The notes under the pieces are model-generated. The model was not told the DNA's origin and made no database searches. It was given only the letters and a program-made list of their open reading frames with translations. Made by a program: the position numbers and the translations under genes. Positions 45,095 through 54,484 of a stretch of 64,000 bases of DNA are shown here, piece by piece. The stretch spans positions 9,362,001 to 9,426,000 of the forward strand of contig NZ_CP016279.1 of the NCBI RefSeq assembly GCF_001542625.1, read 5' to 3'. This stretch comes from Streptomyces griseochromogenes. GTDB taxonomy: Bacteria; Actinomycetota; Actinomycetes; Streptomycetales; Streptomycetaceae. Every line of letters begins with the position of its first letter. Position 1 is the first letter of the stretch.

Positions 45095-45118
45095 GACTCG
45101 TGCGGGGAGCCGAGTAGT

Positions 45119-45159
45119 CCGCGGGGGCCAGGGCACCGTACGTGCCGCGGCCCCCGCGG
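45119..45159 (+). terminator. Terminator after the lectin gene
   Basis: An 11-bp perfect outer stem (45119-45129 with 45149-45159) encloses a second inverted GGCAC/GTGCC hairpin. Confidence 0.7.
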
Positions 45160-45342
45160 TGCGCCGCCCCCCTGGGGAACCGATCACCCGCAACCGGCGT
45201 GTTCATCACCAGGGGGTGGTGCGCCAGGCCCCCCGCGCCGTAGGTTGCGCTGCGATCCGATCAAGATCCAGTGAAGGCCGGTGCGGATGTCGGTCCGGGC
45301 AGCGATACTTGGCGGCGAACGAATGACCATGGGGGAGGTCAA

Positions 45343-46773
45343 GTGACACACCCGCCGAAGAGCAGCGCGGCACCACCGGCCGGCCTCGCCATGCCCGCGG
45401 TCCCCCCTCAGCCCGGCCCGCCGCCGGTCCCCCCGGCCGCCGCCCCCGCGCCACTCGCCCGCCGTACCGCCTTCGCCGAGGGGGCCGAGCGGCTGCGCAC
45501 GGCCGCGACCACCGAGCCGGGGCGGCTGCGGATCATCGGTGCCCTTCTCGCCCTGCTCGTCGTCGCGTTCGGGGCGGTGACCGCCTGGCAGACCTCCGAG
45601 CGGGCGGCCGCCGCCGACGACGTGCTGCACCGCAGCCAGCCGCTCAGCTCGGGCGCCGCCGACATCTACCGTTCGCTGGCGGACGCCAACACGGCCGCCT
45701 CCAGCGGCTTCCTGGCCGGCGGGCAGGAGAGCGCGGACTCCCGCACCCGGTACGAGAAGGACATCCAGAACGCTGCCTCGGGGCTCGTCACGGCCGCCGC
45801 CAACGCCACTCCCGGCTCGCCCTCCGAGGCGACGATCGCCAAGCTGAACGGGCTGCTGCCCGAGTACAAGGGCCTGATCGAGCGGGCCAGGACCTACAAC
45901 CGGCAGGGATATCCGGTCGGCGGCGCCTATCTGCGCTACGCGAACGAGAAGATGCAGAAGGAGATGCTCCCGGCGGCGGAGGATCTCTACACGAAGGAGA
46001 ACCAGCGGCTGGACGCCGACTACGGGGACGCGACGCCGTATCCCTGGGTGGCCATAGCGCTCGGTGTGCTCGCCCTGGCCGCGCTCGGCTGGGCCCAGCA
46101 CCGCACCTACCGGCGCACCAACCGCGTCCTCAACCACGGCCTGGTGGCCGCCACCGCCGCCACCGCGGTGGTCCTGCTGTGGCTGGTCGTCGGGCACGCC
46201 GTCGCGCGCTCCGGCCTCGACGGCTCCTACCAGCACGGCATCCGTTCGCTGAACTACCTGCACGACGCCCGGATCGCCTCCCTGAAGGCCCGCGGCAACG
46301 AGAACCTCAGCCTGGTGGCACGCGGCGCCGAGACCGTCACGGTCGACGGAAAGCAGTACGACGCGTACTACTACGACTTCGACAAGGACATGACCGCGCT
46401 CGGCAAGGGCCTCTCCCAGGCGGAGAAGCTCGCCGACGACCAGACCGGCACCCGGCCCGTCAAGGCGGCCGAGGGCAACATGGCGGTGTGGAAGAAGCGT
46501 CACACCTCGGCCCGGACCGAGGACGAGAACGGCAACTACCAGCAGGCGCTGGACAAGGTGATCGGCGCCGAGGGTGCCACCGGCGAGTGCTTCGACAGCG
46601 TCGACGACAATCTCCGCCGGGCCATCGACCATGAGCAGGCCGAGTTCAAGCAGGCCGCCGTCGACGGACGGGACGCGATGACCGGACTGCCCGTCGGCGC
46701 CGCCGTGCTGGCGGTGCTCGGTGCCGCGGGCGCGGTCGCCGGCATCGGGCGCAGGCTTTCGGAGTACCGGTGA
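45343..46773 (+). CDS. glnX: GlnX-like membrane sensor protein
   Basis: 476 residues with four membrane helices at about 64-82, 232-250, 265-287 and 448-468. Two extracytoplasmic helical sensor segments (about 83-231 and 288-447) lie between them, and the first 60 residues are a Pro-rich cytoplasmic tail. In mycobacteria GlnX has this role: it receives the amino-acid-loaded GlnH outside and signals to PknG inside. The assignment rests on architecture and on the following glnH and pknG genes. GGGGGAGG precedes the GTG. First gene of a seven-gene run; its stop overlaps glnH (GTGA). Confidence 0.82.
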   Translation: MTHPPKSSAAPPAGLAMPAVPPQPGPPPVPPAAAPAPLARRTAFAEGAERLRTAATTEPGRLRIIGALLALLVVAFGAVTAWQTSERAAAADDVLHRSQPLSSGAADIYRSLADANTAASSGFLAGGQESADSRTRYEKDIQNAASGLVTAAANATPGSPSEATIAKLNGLLPEYKGLIERARTYNRQGYPVGGAYLRYANEKMQKEMLPAAEDLYTKENQRLDADYGDATPYPWVAIALGVLALAALGWAQHRTYRRTNRVLNHGLVAATAATAVVLLWLVVGHAVARSGLDGSYQHGIRSLNYLHDARIASLKARGNENLSLVARGAETVTVDGKQYDAYYYDFDKDMTALGKGLSQAEKLADDQTGTRPVKAAEGNMAVWKKRHTSARTEDENGNYQQALDKVIGAEGATGECFDSVDDNLRRAIDHEQAEFKQAAVDGRDAMTGLPVGAAVLAVLGAAGAVAGIGRRLSEYR

Positions 46774-47819
46774 CAGGGGGCAGGACGATGTACGCAGCAC
46801 GTGCACGGGCCTTGCTGCGGGGCTGGGGCGGGGTCGGCGCGATGGCGGTCCTGTGCGCCCTCGCGCTGGCGTTCGTCCTGCTGCTGCCGCGCACCCAGGC
46901 GGCCCAGCAGGCCGGCAGCGCTTCCGGCCCGGAAGTGGCGGGCGCCGACCAGGCGCGGGCCGACTCCTGCAAGGACGCGGACGCGCAGAAGCAGACGCTG
47001 TCGCCGTCCGACGCCGACGGCCCCACGATCGACGCCATCAAGGCCCGTACGGGCGCCAAGCGCAAGCTGGTCGTCGGTGTCGACCAGAACAGCTACCACT
47101 GGGGATACCGCAACCCGAACACCGAAGGCGCGGAGCTGGAGGGCTTCGACATCGACCTCGCCCACCGGATCGCCCAGGACATCCTCGGTGACGCGGACGC
47201 GGTGCAGTTCAAGGCCATTCCGACCAGCCAGCGCATCTCCGCGATCCAGGACGGCCGGGTCGACATGGTCGTGCGGACCATGACCATCACCTGCGAGCGA
47301 CTCGCCGATGTCGCGTTCTCCGCTCCCTACTTCAAGACCGGGCAGCAGGTGCTCGCGCCCAAGTCGTCGTCCATCACCGGCTACAACACCACCCTCGCGC
47401 ACAAGAAAATCTGCACGGCTTCCGGTTCCACCGCCTACGGCAAGCTGAAGTCGGACCGGGACACGGGCGGCCTGCCCTCCTCGACCGACATATCCACCAC
47501 CGTCCCCAACCAGCTCGACTGCCTGGTCAGGCTGCAGCTCGGCGAGGTCGACGCGGTGGTCACCGACGGCGCGCTCGCCGCGAGTCAGGCCGCCCAGGAC
47601 CCGACGGTCGAACTGAAGGGCCAGGCCTTCACCACCGAGTACTACGGCGTGGCGATGAAGAAGGACGCCACGGATCTGGTACGCCGGGTCAACCGCATCC
47701 TGGTGGGCTACCGCGCCAGCGGCTGGCAGGCGTCGTACGACACCTGGCTGTCGGCCACACTGGGAAAGGACTCGGGACCGTCCAAGCCGCCCGCGCCGCA
47801 GTACCTGCGCGCGAGCTGA
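46770..47819 (+). CDS. glnH: GlnH-like glutamate/aspartate-binding protein
   Basis: 349 residues. Residues about 95-330 form a family 3 amino-acid-binding domain: KLVVGVDQNSYHWGY, GFDIDLAHRIAQDIL, ISAIQDGRVDMVVRTMTITCERLADVAFSAPYF and YYGVAMKK. The N-terminus has one hydrophobic helix at about 22-41; it contains C29 but in the setting MAVLC, which is not a lipobox, so the protein is probably anchored by an uncleaved helix. GTG 46770, behind GGAG, overlaps the glnX stop; ATG 46788 is in frame. It should sense external aspartate/glutamate. Confidence 0.87.
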   Translation: MTGGRTMYAARARALLRGWGGVGAMAVLCALALAFVLLLPRTQAAQQAGSASGPEVAGADQARADSCKDADAQKQTLSPSDADGPTIDAIKARTGAKRKLVVGVDQNSYHWGYRNPNTEGAELEGFDIDLAHRIAQDILGDADAVQFKAIPTSQRISAIQDGRVDMVVRTMTITCERLADVAFSAPYFKTGQQVLAPKSSSITGYNTTLAHKKICTASGSTAYGKLKSDRDTGGLPSSTDISTTVPNQLDCLVRLQLGEVDAVVTDGALAASQAAQDPTVELKGQAFTTEYYGVAMKKDATDLVRRVNRILVGYRASGWQASYDTWLSATLGKDSGPSKPPAPQYLRAS

Positions 47820-47866
47820 CCCCCGACCCCGACCCAGGCCAACCACACAGCAGCGAGAGGTGATCG

Positions 47867-49174
47867 ATGGGCGTCACGGACCCCGCCGGGCCGGTGATGG
47901 ACCGGGACGAGGTGGACCGTGCGCTGGCGCGGCTCGGCCAGGAGCACGAGGCGATCGAGACCTCGCTGCTGGCCCTGCAGGACCACGCGGGCCGCAGACT
48001 CCTCGAAGGCGCCGATCTGTCCGGCGTCACCGAGGAGCGCTGGACGGCGGCCGAGGCGTCGATCACCCTGCTGTGGGCGTACTTCGACGCCTACACGGCC
48101 GCGTTGCGCTCCGCCCGGGAGATCCGCGCCCGGCGCCGCTGGTCCAGCCGCGAGGACCTGGTGGAGCTGACCGAGCTGCTGCGCGGCTCGTCCGTCACCG
48201 TGCCCGGTGGCGCCGTCCCCGCGGCGACCGGAAAGCTCAGCGAGAACTTCTCGCTGAGCGCCCTGGTCGACCGGATGAACCAGTTGTACGCGTCCTCGCT
48301 GGACATGGTCGTCACCGCCGACGCGGTCTGGTCGGCGCTGCCCGCGCGGATCGACCTGCTCGCCGCGGAACTGCAGCGCACCCGCACGCTCGCGCACTCC
48401 GTCGGCGTACGCCCCGGCGAGCACCCGGCGGGCGACGACCTGGAGCGCATCACGCGCACGCTGACCAGGCTGCGCGAGGACGTGGTCTCGGACCCGCTCG
48501 CCTTCTGGGTGCCGGCCGTGGGCAGTTCGGCGCCCGGCGGCGGCCGGCCGGACACCACCGTGTACGACCGTGAGGCGCGCGCCCTGGAGGACGTACGACG
48601 GGAGATCGACGCCGTGCTGACGGTCCGGCAGGACGCGGAGGCGCGACTGATCCGGCTGCGGGACGTGCTCTCCCGCGCCGACCGCACCCTCGCCGAGGCG
48701 CGCACCGCGCGCGGGGAGGTGCTGGCGAAGATCGCGGCGACCGAGGTACCGGTGGTCAGCGGCCCGCCGACCGCTCTGCAGGAGCAGCTGGCGGCGGCGG
48801 CCGAGTACCGGCGGCAGGCGCAGTGGCACCGGCTCTCCCCGCTCCTGGAGTCCCTGGAGCAGAAGGCGGAGGACGAACTGCTGCGCGCCCGCGAGTCGTT
48901 GACGGCGGTCACCGCGCCGCTCGCGGTCCGCGCCGAGCTGCGCGGCCGGCTCGACGCGTACAAGGCGAAGGTCGCCCGGCACGGGCTGGCCGAGGACCCG
49001 CTGCTGGTCGAGCGGTACGACGCGGCCCGGCGCATGCTGTGGAGCGCGCCCTGCGATCTGCGGGTGGCCGAACAGGCTGTGCTGCGCTACCAGCAGGCGG
49101 CTGCCGAACAGCTCGGCGCGCCGAGGGTTCCCCACCAGGGCGGGCCTCAGGATCGTAGGAGTGAGTCGTCATGA
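47867..49174 (+). CDS. Unknown helical protein between glnH and pknG
   Basis: 435 residues, soluble, with no signal or membrane helix and only one cysteine. It is almost wholly predicted helix with long charged stretches (YDREARALEDVRREIDAVL, EYRRQAQWHRLSPLL), suggesting a coiled-coil or helical-bundle scaffold. GAGAGGTGATC precedes the ATG. Its stop overlaps the pknG start (ATGA), so it is made together with the kinase. It has no counterpart in the mycobacterial glnX-glnH-pknG order as I know it. I recognise no family; a scaffold or kinase adaptor is the likeliest role. Confidence 0.72.
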   Translation: MGVTDPAGPVMDRDEVDRALARLGQEHEAIETSLLALQDHAGRRLLEGADLSGVTEERWTAAEASITLLWAYFDAYTAALRSAREIRARRRWSSREDLVELTELLRGSSVTVPGGAVPAATGKLSENFSLSALVDRMNQLYASSLDMVVTADAVWSALPARIDLLAAELQRTRTLAHSVGVRPGEHPAGDDLERITRTLTRLREDVVSDPLAFWVPAVGSSAPGGGRPDTTVYDREARALEDVRREIDAVLTVRQDAEARLIRLRDVLSRADRTLAEARTARGEVLAKIAATEVPVVSGPPTALQEQLAAAAEYRRQAQWHRLSPLLESLEQKAEDELLRARESLTAVTAPLAVRAELRGRLDAYKAKVARHGLAEDPLLVERYDAARRMLWSAPCDLRVAEQAVLRYQQAAAEQLGAPRVPHQGGPQDRRSESS

Positions 49175-51642
49175 GTCAGGCACAGCAGGCGTGCCAGCGG
49201 CCGGGCTGCGAGGGGGCGTACGAGGACGTCGGCGGCGGTGAGCTGTACTGCGACACCTGCGGTCTCGCGCCCGTCGTCTCCGCGAGCGGCATGGTCTCGT
49301 CGCCGCCCACGGGGATCACCGGGGGCGGCAAGGGTTCGGCGAGCAGCGGCAGTTCTTCCAGCTCGCGCACGTCCTCCCAGTCGTCCAGGTCGCGGCGTTC
49401 GGTCTCCGGGCGACTGTCGCGCTCCGTGTCGGGCAGGTCCACCGGCCGCTCGGTGTCGGTGCGCAGTTCGGGTTCGTCCTCCGGTGCGTCGTCCCGGGGG
49501 CGGCTGGGCGCCGGTCTGGTCTCGGTGCCGCAGGTGCCGCGGCCCGACCCGCGCGCGATGGTGCTGGAGAACCCGGAGGTGCCCGAGCGGAAGCGGTTCT
49601 GCTCGCGCTCCGACTGCGGGGCGCCGGTCGGGCGTGCCCGGGGGGAGCGGCCGGGGCGCACGGAGGGGTTCTGCACCAAGTGCGGGCACCCGTACTCGTT
49701 CGTGCCGAAGCTGAAGGCCGGGGACATCGTGCACGGCCAGTACGAGGTCGCGGGCTGCCTCGCGCACGGCGGCCTGGGCTGGATCTACCTCGCCGTGGAC
49801 CGGGCCGTGTCCGACCGGTGGGTGGTGCTCAAGGGCCTGCTGGACACCGGTGACCAGGACGCGATGGCGGCGGCGATCTCCGAGCGGCGCTTCCTCGCGG
49901 AGATCGAGCACGCCAACATCGTGCGGATCTACAACTTCGTGGAGCACCTCGACCAGCGCACCGGCTCCCTCGACGGCTACATCGTCATGGAGTACGTCGG
50001 CGGCAAGTCCCTGAAGGAGATCGCCAACGCCCGCCGCACCCCGGACGGCCGGCGCGATCCGCTGCCGGTGGAGCAGGCGTGCGCCTACGGCATCGAGGCC
50101 CTGGAGGCGCTCGGCCACCTGCACAGCCGCAACCTGCTGTACTGCGACTTCAAGGTCGACAACGCCATCCAGACCGAGGACCAGCTCAAGCTGATCGACA
50201 TGGGCGCCGTGCGCCGCATGGACGACGACGAGTCGGCGATCTACGGCACGGTGGGCTACCAGGCGCCGGAGGTCGCGGAGGCCGGCCCCTCGGTGGCGAG
50301 CGACCTGTACACGGTGGGCCGTACCCTCGCGGTGCTCACCTTCGACTTCCAGGGCTACACGAACGTCTTCGTGGACTCCCTGCCCGACCCGGACAACATC
50401 GAGGTCTTCCGCCGGTACGAGTCCTTCTACCGGCTCCTGGTCCGCGCCACCGACCCCGACCCGGCCCGCCGGTTCGCCTCCGCGCAGGAGATGTCCGAGC
50501 AGCTGACGGGGGTGCTGCGGGAAGTCGTCTCGCTGCAGACCGGGCAGGCGCGGCCCGCGCTGTCGACACAGTTCGGGCCCGAGATGAAGGTCACCGACAC
50601 GGAGCTGTTCCCGACGCTGGACGGGGAGGTGTCGAGGCTGGGAGCGCGGACGGTACGCAGCGCCGCGCCCGCCGCGCCCGCGCTCCCCCCGGCGGCCCTG
50701 GTGAAGCACGTCGCCACCCCGGCCGCCGCCCTCGCCCTGCCGGTCCCGCTGGTCGACCCGAACGACCCCAATGCGGGCTTCCTCGCGGGCCTGATGGCAT
50801 CCGCGCCGGCCGAACTGATCGGCGCGCTGGACGCGGCGCCCGTGCGGACCGTGGAGACCCGGCTGCGGCAGATCCGCGCCCGGCTGGAGAACGGCGACCA
50901 CCAGACCGCGCTGATGTCCCTGGCCAAACTGGACGAGGAACGGCCCGACGACTGGCGGGTGGTGTGGTACCGGGGCGTGGCCGCCCTGGTCACCGGCGAC
51001 TTCGAGGGCGCGGCGCTCTCCTTCGACGCGATCTACGACGCCTTCCCGGGCGAGGCCGCGCCCAAGCTGGCGCTCGGCCTGTGCGCGGAGGTGCTGGGCC
51101 AGCTGGACAACGCGGCCGAGTACTACGGCCTGGTCTGGGCGACCGACCCGAGCTTCGTGAGTGCCGCCTTCGGCCTTGCCCGGGTGCAGCTCGCGGCCGG
51201 GGACCGGCGGGCCGCCGTGCGCTCGCTGGAGTCGGTGCCGGAGTCCTCCATCCACTACACGGCCGCCCGGGTCGCCGCCGTGCGGGCCCGGCTCAGACAG
51301 CGCACCGCGAGCGCCGGTGACACGGCGTTCCCGGACGACCTGATCGCCGCCGCCGGCCAGGTCGAGGCGCTCCAGGCGTACGGTCTGGACCCGGCCCGGC
51401 GCGAGCAGTTGTCGGCGGAAGTGCTCGGCTGCGCGCTGGACTGGATACTCTCCGGAGGCCAGGGCAGCGCACAGCCCGCCGTCGGCGGACGGGTGCTGCT
51501 GGGCAGCGGTCTGGACGAGCGGGGCCTCCGCTTCGGCCTGGAGCGCGCGTACCGCACGCTGGCCCGGCTGGCGCCCGGCGGCGAAGAGAGGATCGAGCTG
51601 GTGGAACGGGCCAACCGTTACCGCCCCCGGACGTGGGTGTAG
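49171..51642 (+). CDS. pknG: PknG-type serine/threonine protein kinase
   Basis: 823 residues. Order: an N-terminal zinc ribbon (C8, C13, C27, C30), a Ser/Arg/Gly-rich linker at about 45-115, a rubredoxin-like zinc module (C144, C149, C168, C171), the kinase domain at about 185-450 and a TPR domain from about 555. The kinase has the P-loop CLAHGGLGWIYLA, K221, catalytic D326 in LLYCDFKVDN (a non-RD kinase) and metal-binding D343 in the DMG variant of DFG, as in mycobacterial PknG. PknG controls glutamate and TCA-cycle flux by phosphorylating an FHA protein. The N-terminal extra ribbon is unlike mycobacterial PknG. Confidence 0.93.
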   Translation: MSQAQQACQRPGCEGAYEDVGGGELYCDTCGLAPVVSASGMVSSPPTGITGGGKGSASSGSSSSSRTSSQSSRSRRSVSGRLSRSVSGRSTGRSVSVRSSGSSSGASSRGRLGAGLVSVPQVPRPDPRAMVLENPEVPERKRFCSRSDCGAPVGRARGERPGRTEGFCTKCGHPYSFVPKLKAGDIVHGQYEVAGCLAHGGLGWIYLAVDRAVSDRWVVLKGLLDTGDQDAMAAAISERRFLAEIEHANIVRIYNFVEHLDQRTGSLDGYIVMEYVGGKSLKEIANARRTPDGRRDPLPVEQACAYGIEALEALGHLHSRNLLYCDFKVDNAIQTEDQLKLIDMGAVRRMDDDESAIYGTVGYQAPEVAEAGPSVASDLYTVGRTLAVLTFDFQGYTNVFVDSLPDPDNIEVFRRYESFYRLLVRATDPDPARRFASAQEMSEQLTGVLREVVSLQTGQARPALSTQFGPEMKVTDTELFPTLDGEVSRLGARTVRSAAPAAPALPPAALVKHVATPAAALALPVPLVDPNDPNAGFLAGLMASAPAELIGALDAAPVRTVETRLRQIRARLENGDHQTALMSLAKLDEERPDDWRVVWYRGVAALVTGDFEGAALSFDAIYDAFPGEAAPKLALGLCAEVLGQLDNAAEYYGLVWATDPSFVSAAFGLARVQLAAGDRRAAVRSLESVPESSIHYTAARVAAVRARLRQRTASAGDTAFPDDLIAAAGQVEALQAYGLDPARREQLSAEVLGCALDWILSGGQGSAQPAVGGRVLLGSGLDERGLRFGLERAYRTLARLAPGGEERIELVERANRYRPRTWV

Positions 51643-51645
51643 TCG

Positions 51646-52962
51646 ATGTCGCAGATTCCCCAGCAGGCCGCACTGTCGAAGTGCCCGAGCTGCGCGGAGC
51701 CGCTCGAGTCGGGTGACCTCTTCTGCGGCGCGTGCGGGTACGACCTTTCGGTGGTGCCCGCCCCGCCGCAGGACCATCCGACGCTCACCATGACCGGCTC
51801 CCCAGGGGACGGCGTGGACTGGCCCGCGCCCGAGCCGGGCGGCTCCGGCGGCACCCCGTCCTCGGCGCATCTGCCGACGGACCTGGCGGGCACCGACTCC
51901 GGCGGCAAGACCCTGCCCGCGCAGCAGACGGCCACGCCCGGTGTGCGCTTCGACCGGCCCGCGGAGCCCGACGACGACTACCCGCTGCAGGCACCGGACC
52001 CGCGCGCGACCGCCCCCACCGGGCCGGAGGAGGATCCGGCCGATCCCCCGAAGGTCTGCGTGGCCTGCCGGGCGGGCCGGGTGGACAGCGACGGGTACTG
52101 CGAGAACTGCGGCCACGCCCAGCCCCGCGAACGCGACCACATGGAGCGGGAGTCGGGCCCGGTCGCCGCGGTCAGCGACCGCGGGCTGCGCCACCACCGC
52201 AACGAGGACTCCTTCACCGTCGGCCACACCGCGCTGCCCGACGGATCGCCGGCCGTCGTCGCGATCGTGTGCGACGGGGTGTCCTCGGCGACCCGTCCCG
52301 ACGAGGCCTCGGCGGCCGCCTCACAGACGGCCGGTGACATCCTGCTGGCCGCCCTGCCGCGCGGCACGCATCCGCAGACGGCGATGCACGAGGCGATCGT
52401 CGCCGCCTCGCAGGCCGTCAACGCCCTGGCCGAGGAGCCCGCCTCGGCCCGCGAGCACGCCCCGCACCAGAACGCCCCGGCCTGCACCATCGTCGGCGCG
52501 GTGGTCACCTCGGGGCTGCTGGTGGTGGGCTGGGTCGGCGACAGCCGCGCCTACTGGGTGCCGGTGGACCGCGGCGCGCCCCCGGCCCGGCTCACCGAGG
52601 ACGACTCCTGGGCCGCGCAGATGGTCGCGGCCGGCCTGATGAGCGAGGCCGAGGCCTACGCCGACGAGCGCGCCCACGCCATCACCGGCTGGCTCGGCGC
52701 GGACGCCTACGAACTGGAGCCGCACACCGCTTCCTTCAAGCCGGACCGGCCCGGTGTCGTGGTGGTGTGCACCGACGGTCTGTGGAACTACGCCGAGACG
52801 GCCGAGGAGATGTGCGAGGCCGTCCCGGCGGACGCGGCCGACCGGCCGCTGCACAGCGCCCGGGTTCTGGTCGGGCACGCCCTCGACGGCGGGGGCCACG
52901 ACAACGTAACAGTGGCCGTCCTGCCGTTCCCGGCGCCGCCGCAGGGGGCAGGATCGGCCTGA
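51646..52962 (+). CDS. PP2C-family protein phosphatase with zinc ribbons
   Basis: 438 residues. Two short zinc ribbons precede the enzyme: C13-C16-C27-C30 and C138-C141-C152-C155. The PP2C domain (about 165-430) has the metal-binding motifs RNEDSF, VCDGVSS, GDSRAYW, CTDGLWN and HDNVTVAV. It should reverse phosphorylation made by the kinase encoded 3 nt upstream. The two ribbons match those of the kinase and FHA protein and may bring the three together (inference). Confidence 0.92.
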   Translation: MSQIPQQAALSKCPSCAEPLESGDLFCGACGYDLSVVPAPPQDHPTLTMTGSPGDGVDWPAPEPGGSGGTPSSAHLPTDLAGTDSGGKTLPAQQTATPGVRFDRPAEPDDDYPLQAPDPRATAPTGPEEDPADPPKVCVACRAGRVDSDGYCENCGHAQPRERDHMERESGPVAAVSDRGLRHHRNEDSFTVGHTALPDGSPAVVAIVCDGVSSATRPDEASAAASQTAGDILLAALPRGTHPQTAMHEAIVAASQAVNALAEEPASAREHAPHQNAPACTIVGAVVTSGLLVVGWVGDSRAYWVPVDRGAPPARLTEDDSWAAQMVAAGLMSEAEAYADERAHAITGWLGADAYELEPHTASFKPDRPGVVVVCTDGLWNYAETAEEMCEAVPADAADRPLHSARVLVGHALDGGGHDNVTVAVLPFPAPPQGAGSA

Positions 52963-53063
52963 GGCCGCACCATCACGGGGAAGTTCCGGCGGACCGGAGG
53001 GGACCGGTCCGTCATCGTCGCCACCCCGCTTCACCGGGGTATTTCAGGGGGATGTGAGCAAGC

Positions 53064-54407
53064 ATGGCCAATTTCTCGAAGCCGAACGTGCCGCAGTTCT
53101 CGGTGGACGTCTACCAGAACGAGTACCTGCCGGAGGGCGGCCGCGAGGTCAACGCGATCGTCACGGTCACGGCGACCGGCGGCGGCACGATCGGCAGCGG
53201 CGTCTCCTCGCCCGTGTACACGCCGGGCCACGGACCCTCCGCCGCGGTGGCGATCATGGTCGACTGTTCGGGCTCCATGGACTACCCGCCGACCAAGATG
53301 CGCAACGCGCGCGACGCCACGGCCGCCGCGATCGACACCCTGCGCGACGGCGTGCACTTCGCGGTGATCGACGGCACCCATGTCGCCAAGGAGGTCTACC
53401 CGGGCGGCGGGAGGCTCGCGGTCGCCGACGCGACCACCCGCGAGCAGGCCAAGCAGGCGCTGCGCCGGCTCAGCGCGGGCGGCGGCACGGCCATCGGCAC
53501 CTGGCTGCGGCTCGCCGACCTGCTGCTGTCCTCGGCGGACGTCGCCATCCGGCACGGCATCCTGCTCACCGACGGACGCAATGAGCACGAGTCGCCGGAG
53601 GACCTGCGGGCCGCGCTGGACGCGTGTGCCGGACGGTTCACCTGTGACGCGCGGGGCGTGGGCACCGACTGGGAAGTGAAAGAAGTCACAGGGATCGCCT
53701 CCGCGCTGCTCGGCACCGCCGACATCGTCGCGGACCCGGCGGGCCTGGCCGCCGACTTCACGCGGATGATGGAGACGGCGATGGGCAAGGAGGTCGCCGA
53801 CGTCGCCCTGCGGGTGTGGACACCGGTCGGCACGACCATCAAGTTCGTCAAGCAAGTGGCGCCCACCGTCGGTGAGTTGACCGGTCGGCGGACCGAGGCC
53901 GGGCCGCGCGCCGGGGACTACCCGACCGGGTCCTGGGGCGACGAGTCCCGCGACTACCACCTGTGCGTCGAGGTGCCGGCGGCCGGCATCGGCCAGGAAA
54001 TGCTCGCCGCCCGGGTGTCCCTGGTCGTCCCGCAACCGGACGGAACCGTACAGAACCTCGGCGCGCAGGGCCTGGTGCGAGCCGTGTGGACCGACGACAT
54101 GACGGCCTCGACCTCGATCAACCCCCAGGTCGCCCACTACACGGGGCAGGCCGAACTGGCACAGGTCATCCAGCAGGGCATCGACCTTCGCAAAGCGGGC
54201 GATTTCGATGGAGCAACGGCCAAACTGGGGCGGGCTGTTCAGCTGGCCAGCGCCTCGGGGAACGCGGATACTGCGAAACTGCTTGCGAAGGTGGTGGACG
54301 TGGTCGATGCCGCGACAGGTACTGTGCGGTTGAAGACGAAGGTCGCGGAGGCCGATGAGATGACCCTCGAGACCCGGTCCACAAAGACTGTTCGTGTAAA
54401 GAAGTGA
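53064..54407 (+). CDS. Von Willebrand factor A (TerY-type) domain protein
   Basis: 447 residues, cytoplasmic. The MIDAS metal site is D67-C-S69-G-S71 (MVDCSGSM) with the T in GGGTAIGTWL and D in LLTDGRNEHES. The vWA domain spans about 58-240, followed by a beta domain (about 250-360) and a helical tail that looks like one TPR-like hairpin (AGDFDGATAKLGRAVQLA). vWA proteins beside a PP2C and a Ser/Thr kinase form the so-called TerY-P triads. It is separated from the phosphatase gene by 101 nt, so it may also have its own promoter. Confidence 0.88.
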   Translation: MANFSKPNVPQFSVDVYQNEYLPEGGREVNAIVTVTATGGGTIGSGVSSPVYTPGHGPSAAVAIMVDCSGSMDYPPTKMRNARDATAAAIDTLRDGVHFAVIDGTHVAKEVYPGGGRLAVADATTREQAKQALRRLSAGGGTAIGTWLRLADLLLSSADVAIRHGILLTDGRNEHESPEDLRAALDACAGRFTCDARGVGTDWEVKEVTGIASALLGTADIVADPAGLAADFTRMMETAMGKEVADVALRVWTPVGTTIKFVKQVAPTVGELTGRRTEAGPRAGDYPTGSWGDESRDYHLCVEVPAAGIGQEMLAARVSLVVPQPDGTVQNLGAQGLVRAVWTDDMTASTSINPQVAHYTGQAELAQVIQQGIDLRKAGDFDGATAKLGRAVQLASASGNADTAKLLAKVVDVVDAATGTVRLKTKVAEADEMTLETRSTKTVRVKK

Positions 54408-54484
54408 CCCTGCAAGACACCGCAGGACATCCAGGAAGAGATCCGGACCTCCGGAGGACCCTCAGGAGAAGGGGAAGCGCCGAC

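Noticed and set aside
49147..52227. A 1026-codon minus-strand frame opposite pknG and the phosphatase
   Set aside because: Low-complexity antisense translation without motifs; the plus strand encodes two well-defined enzymes.
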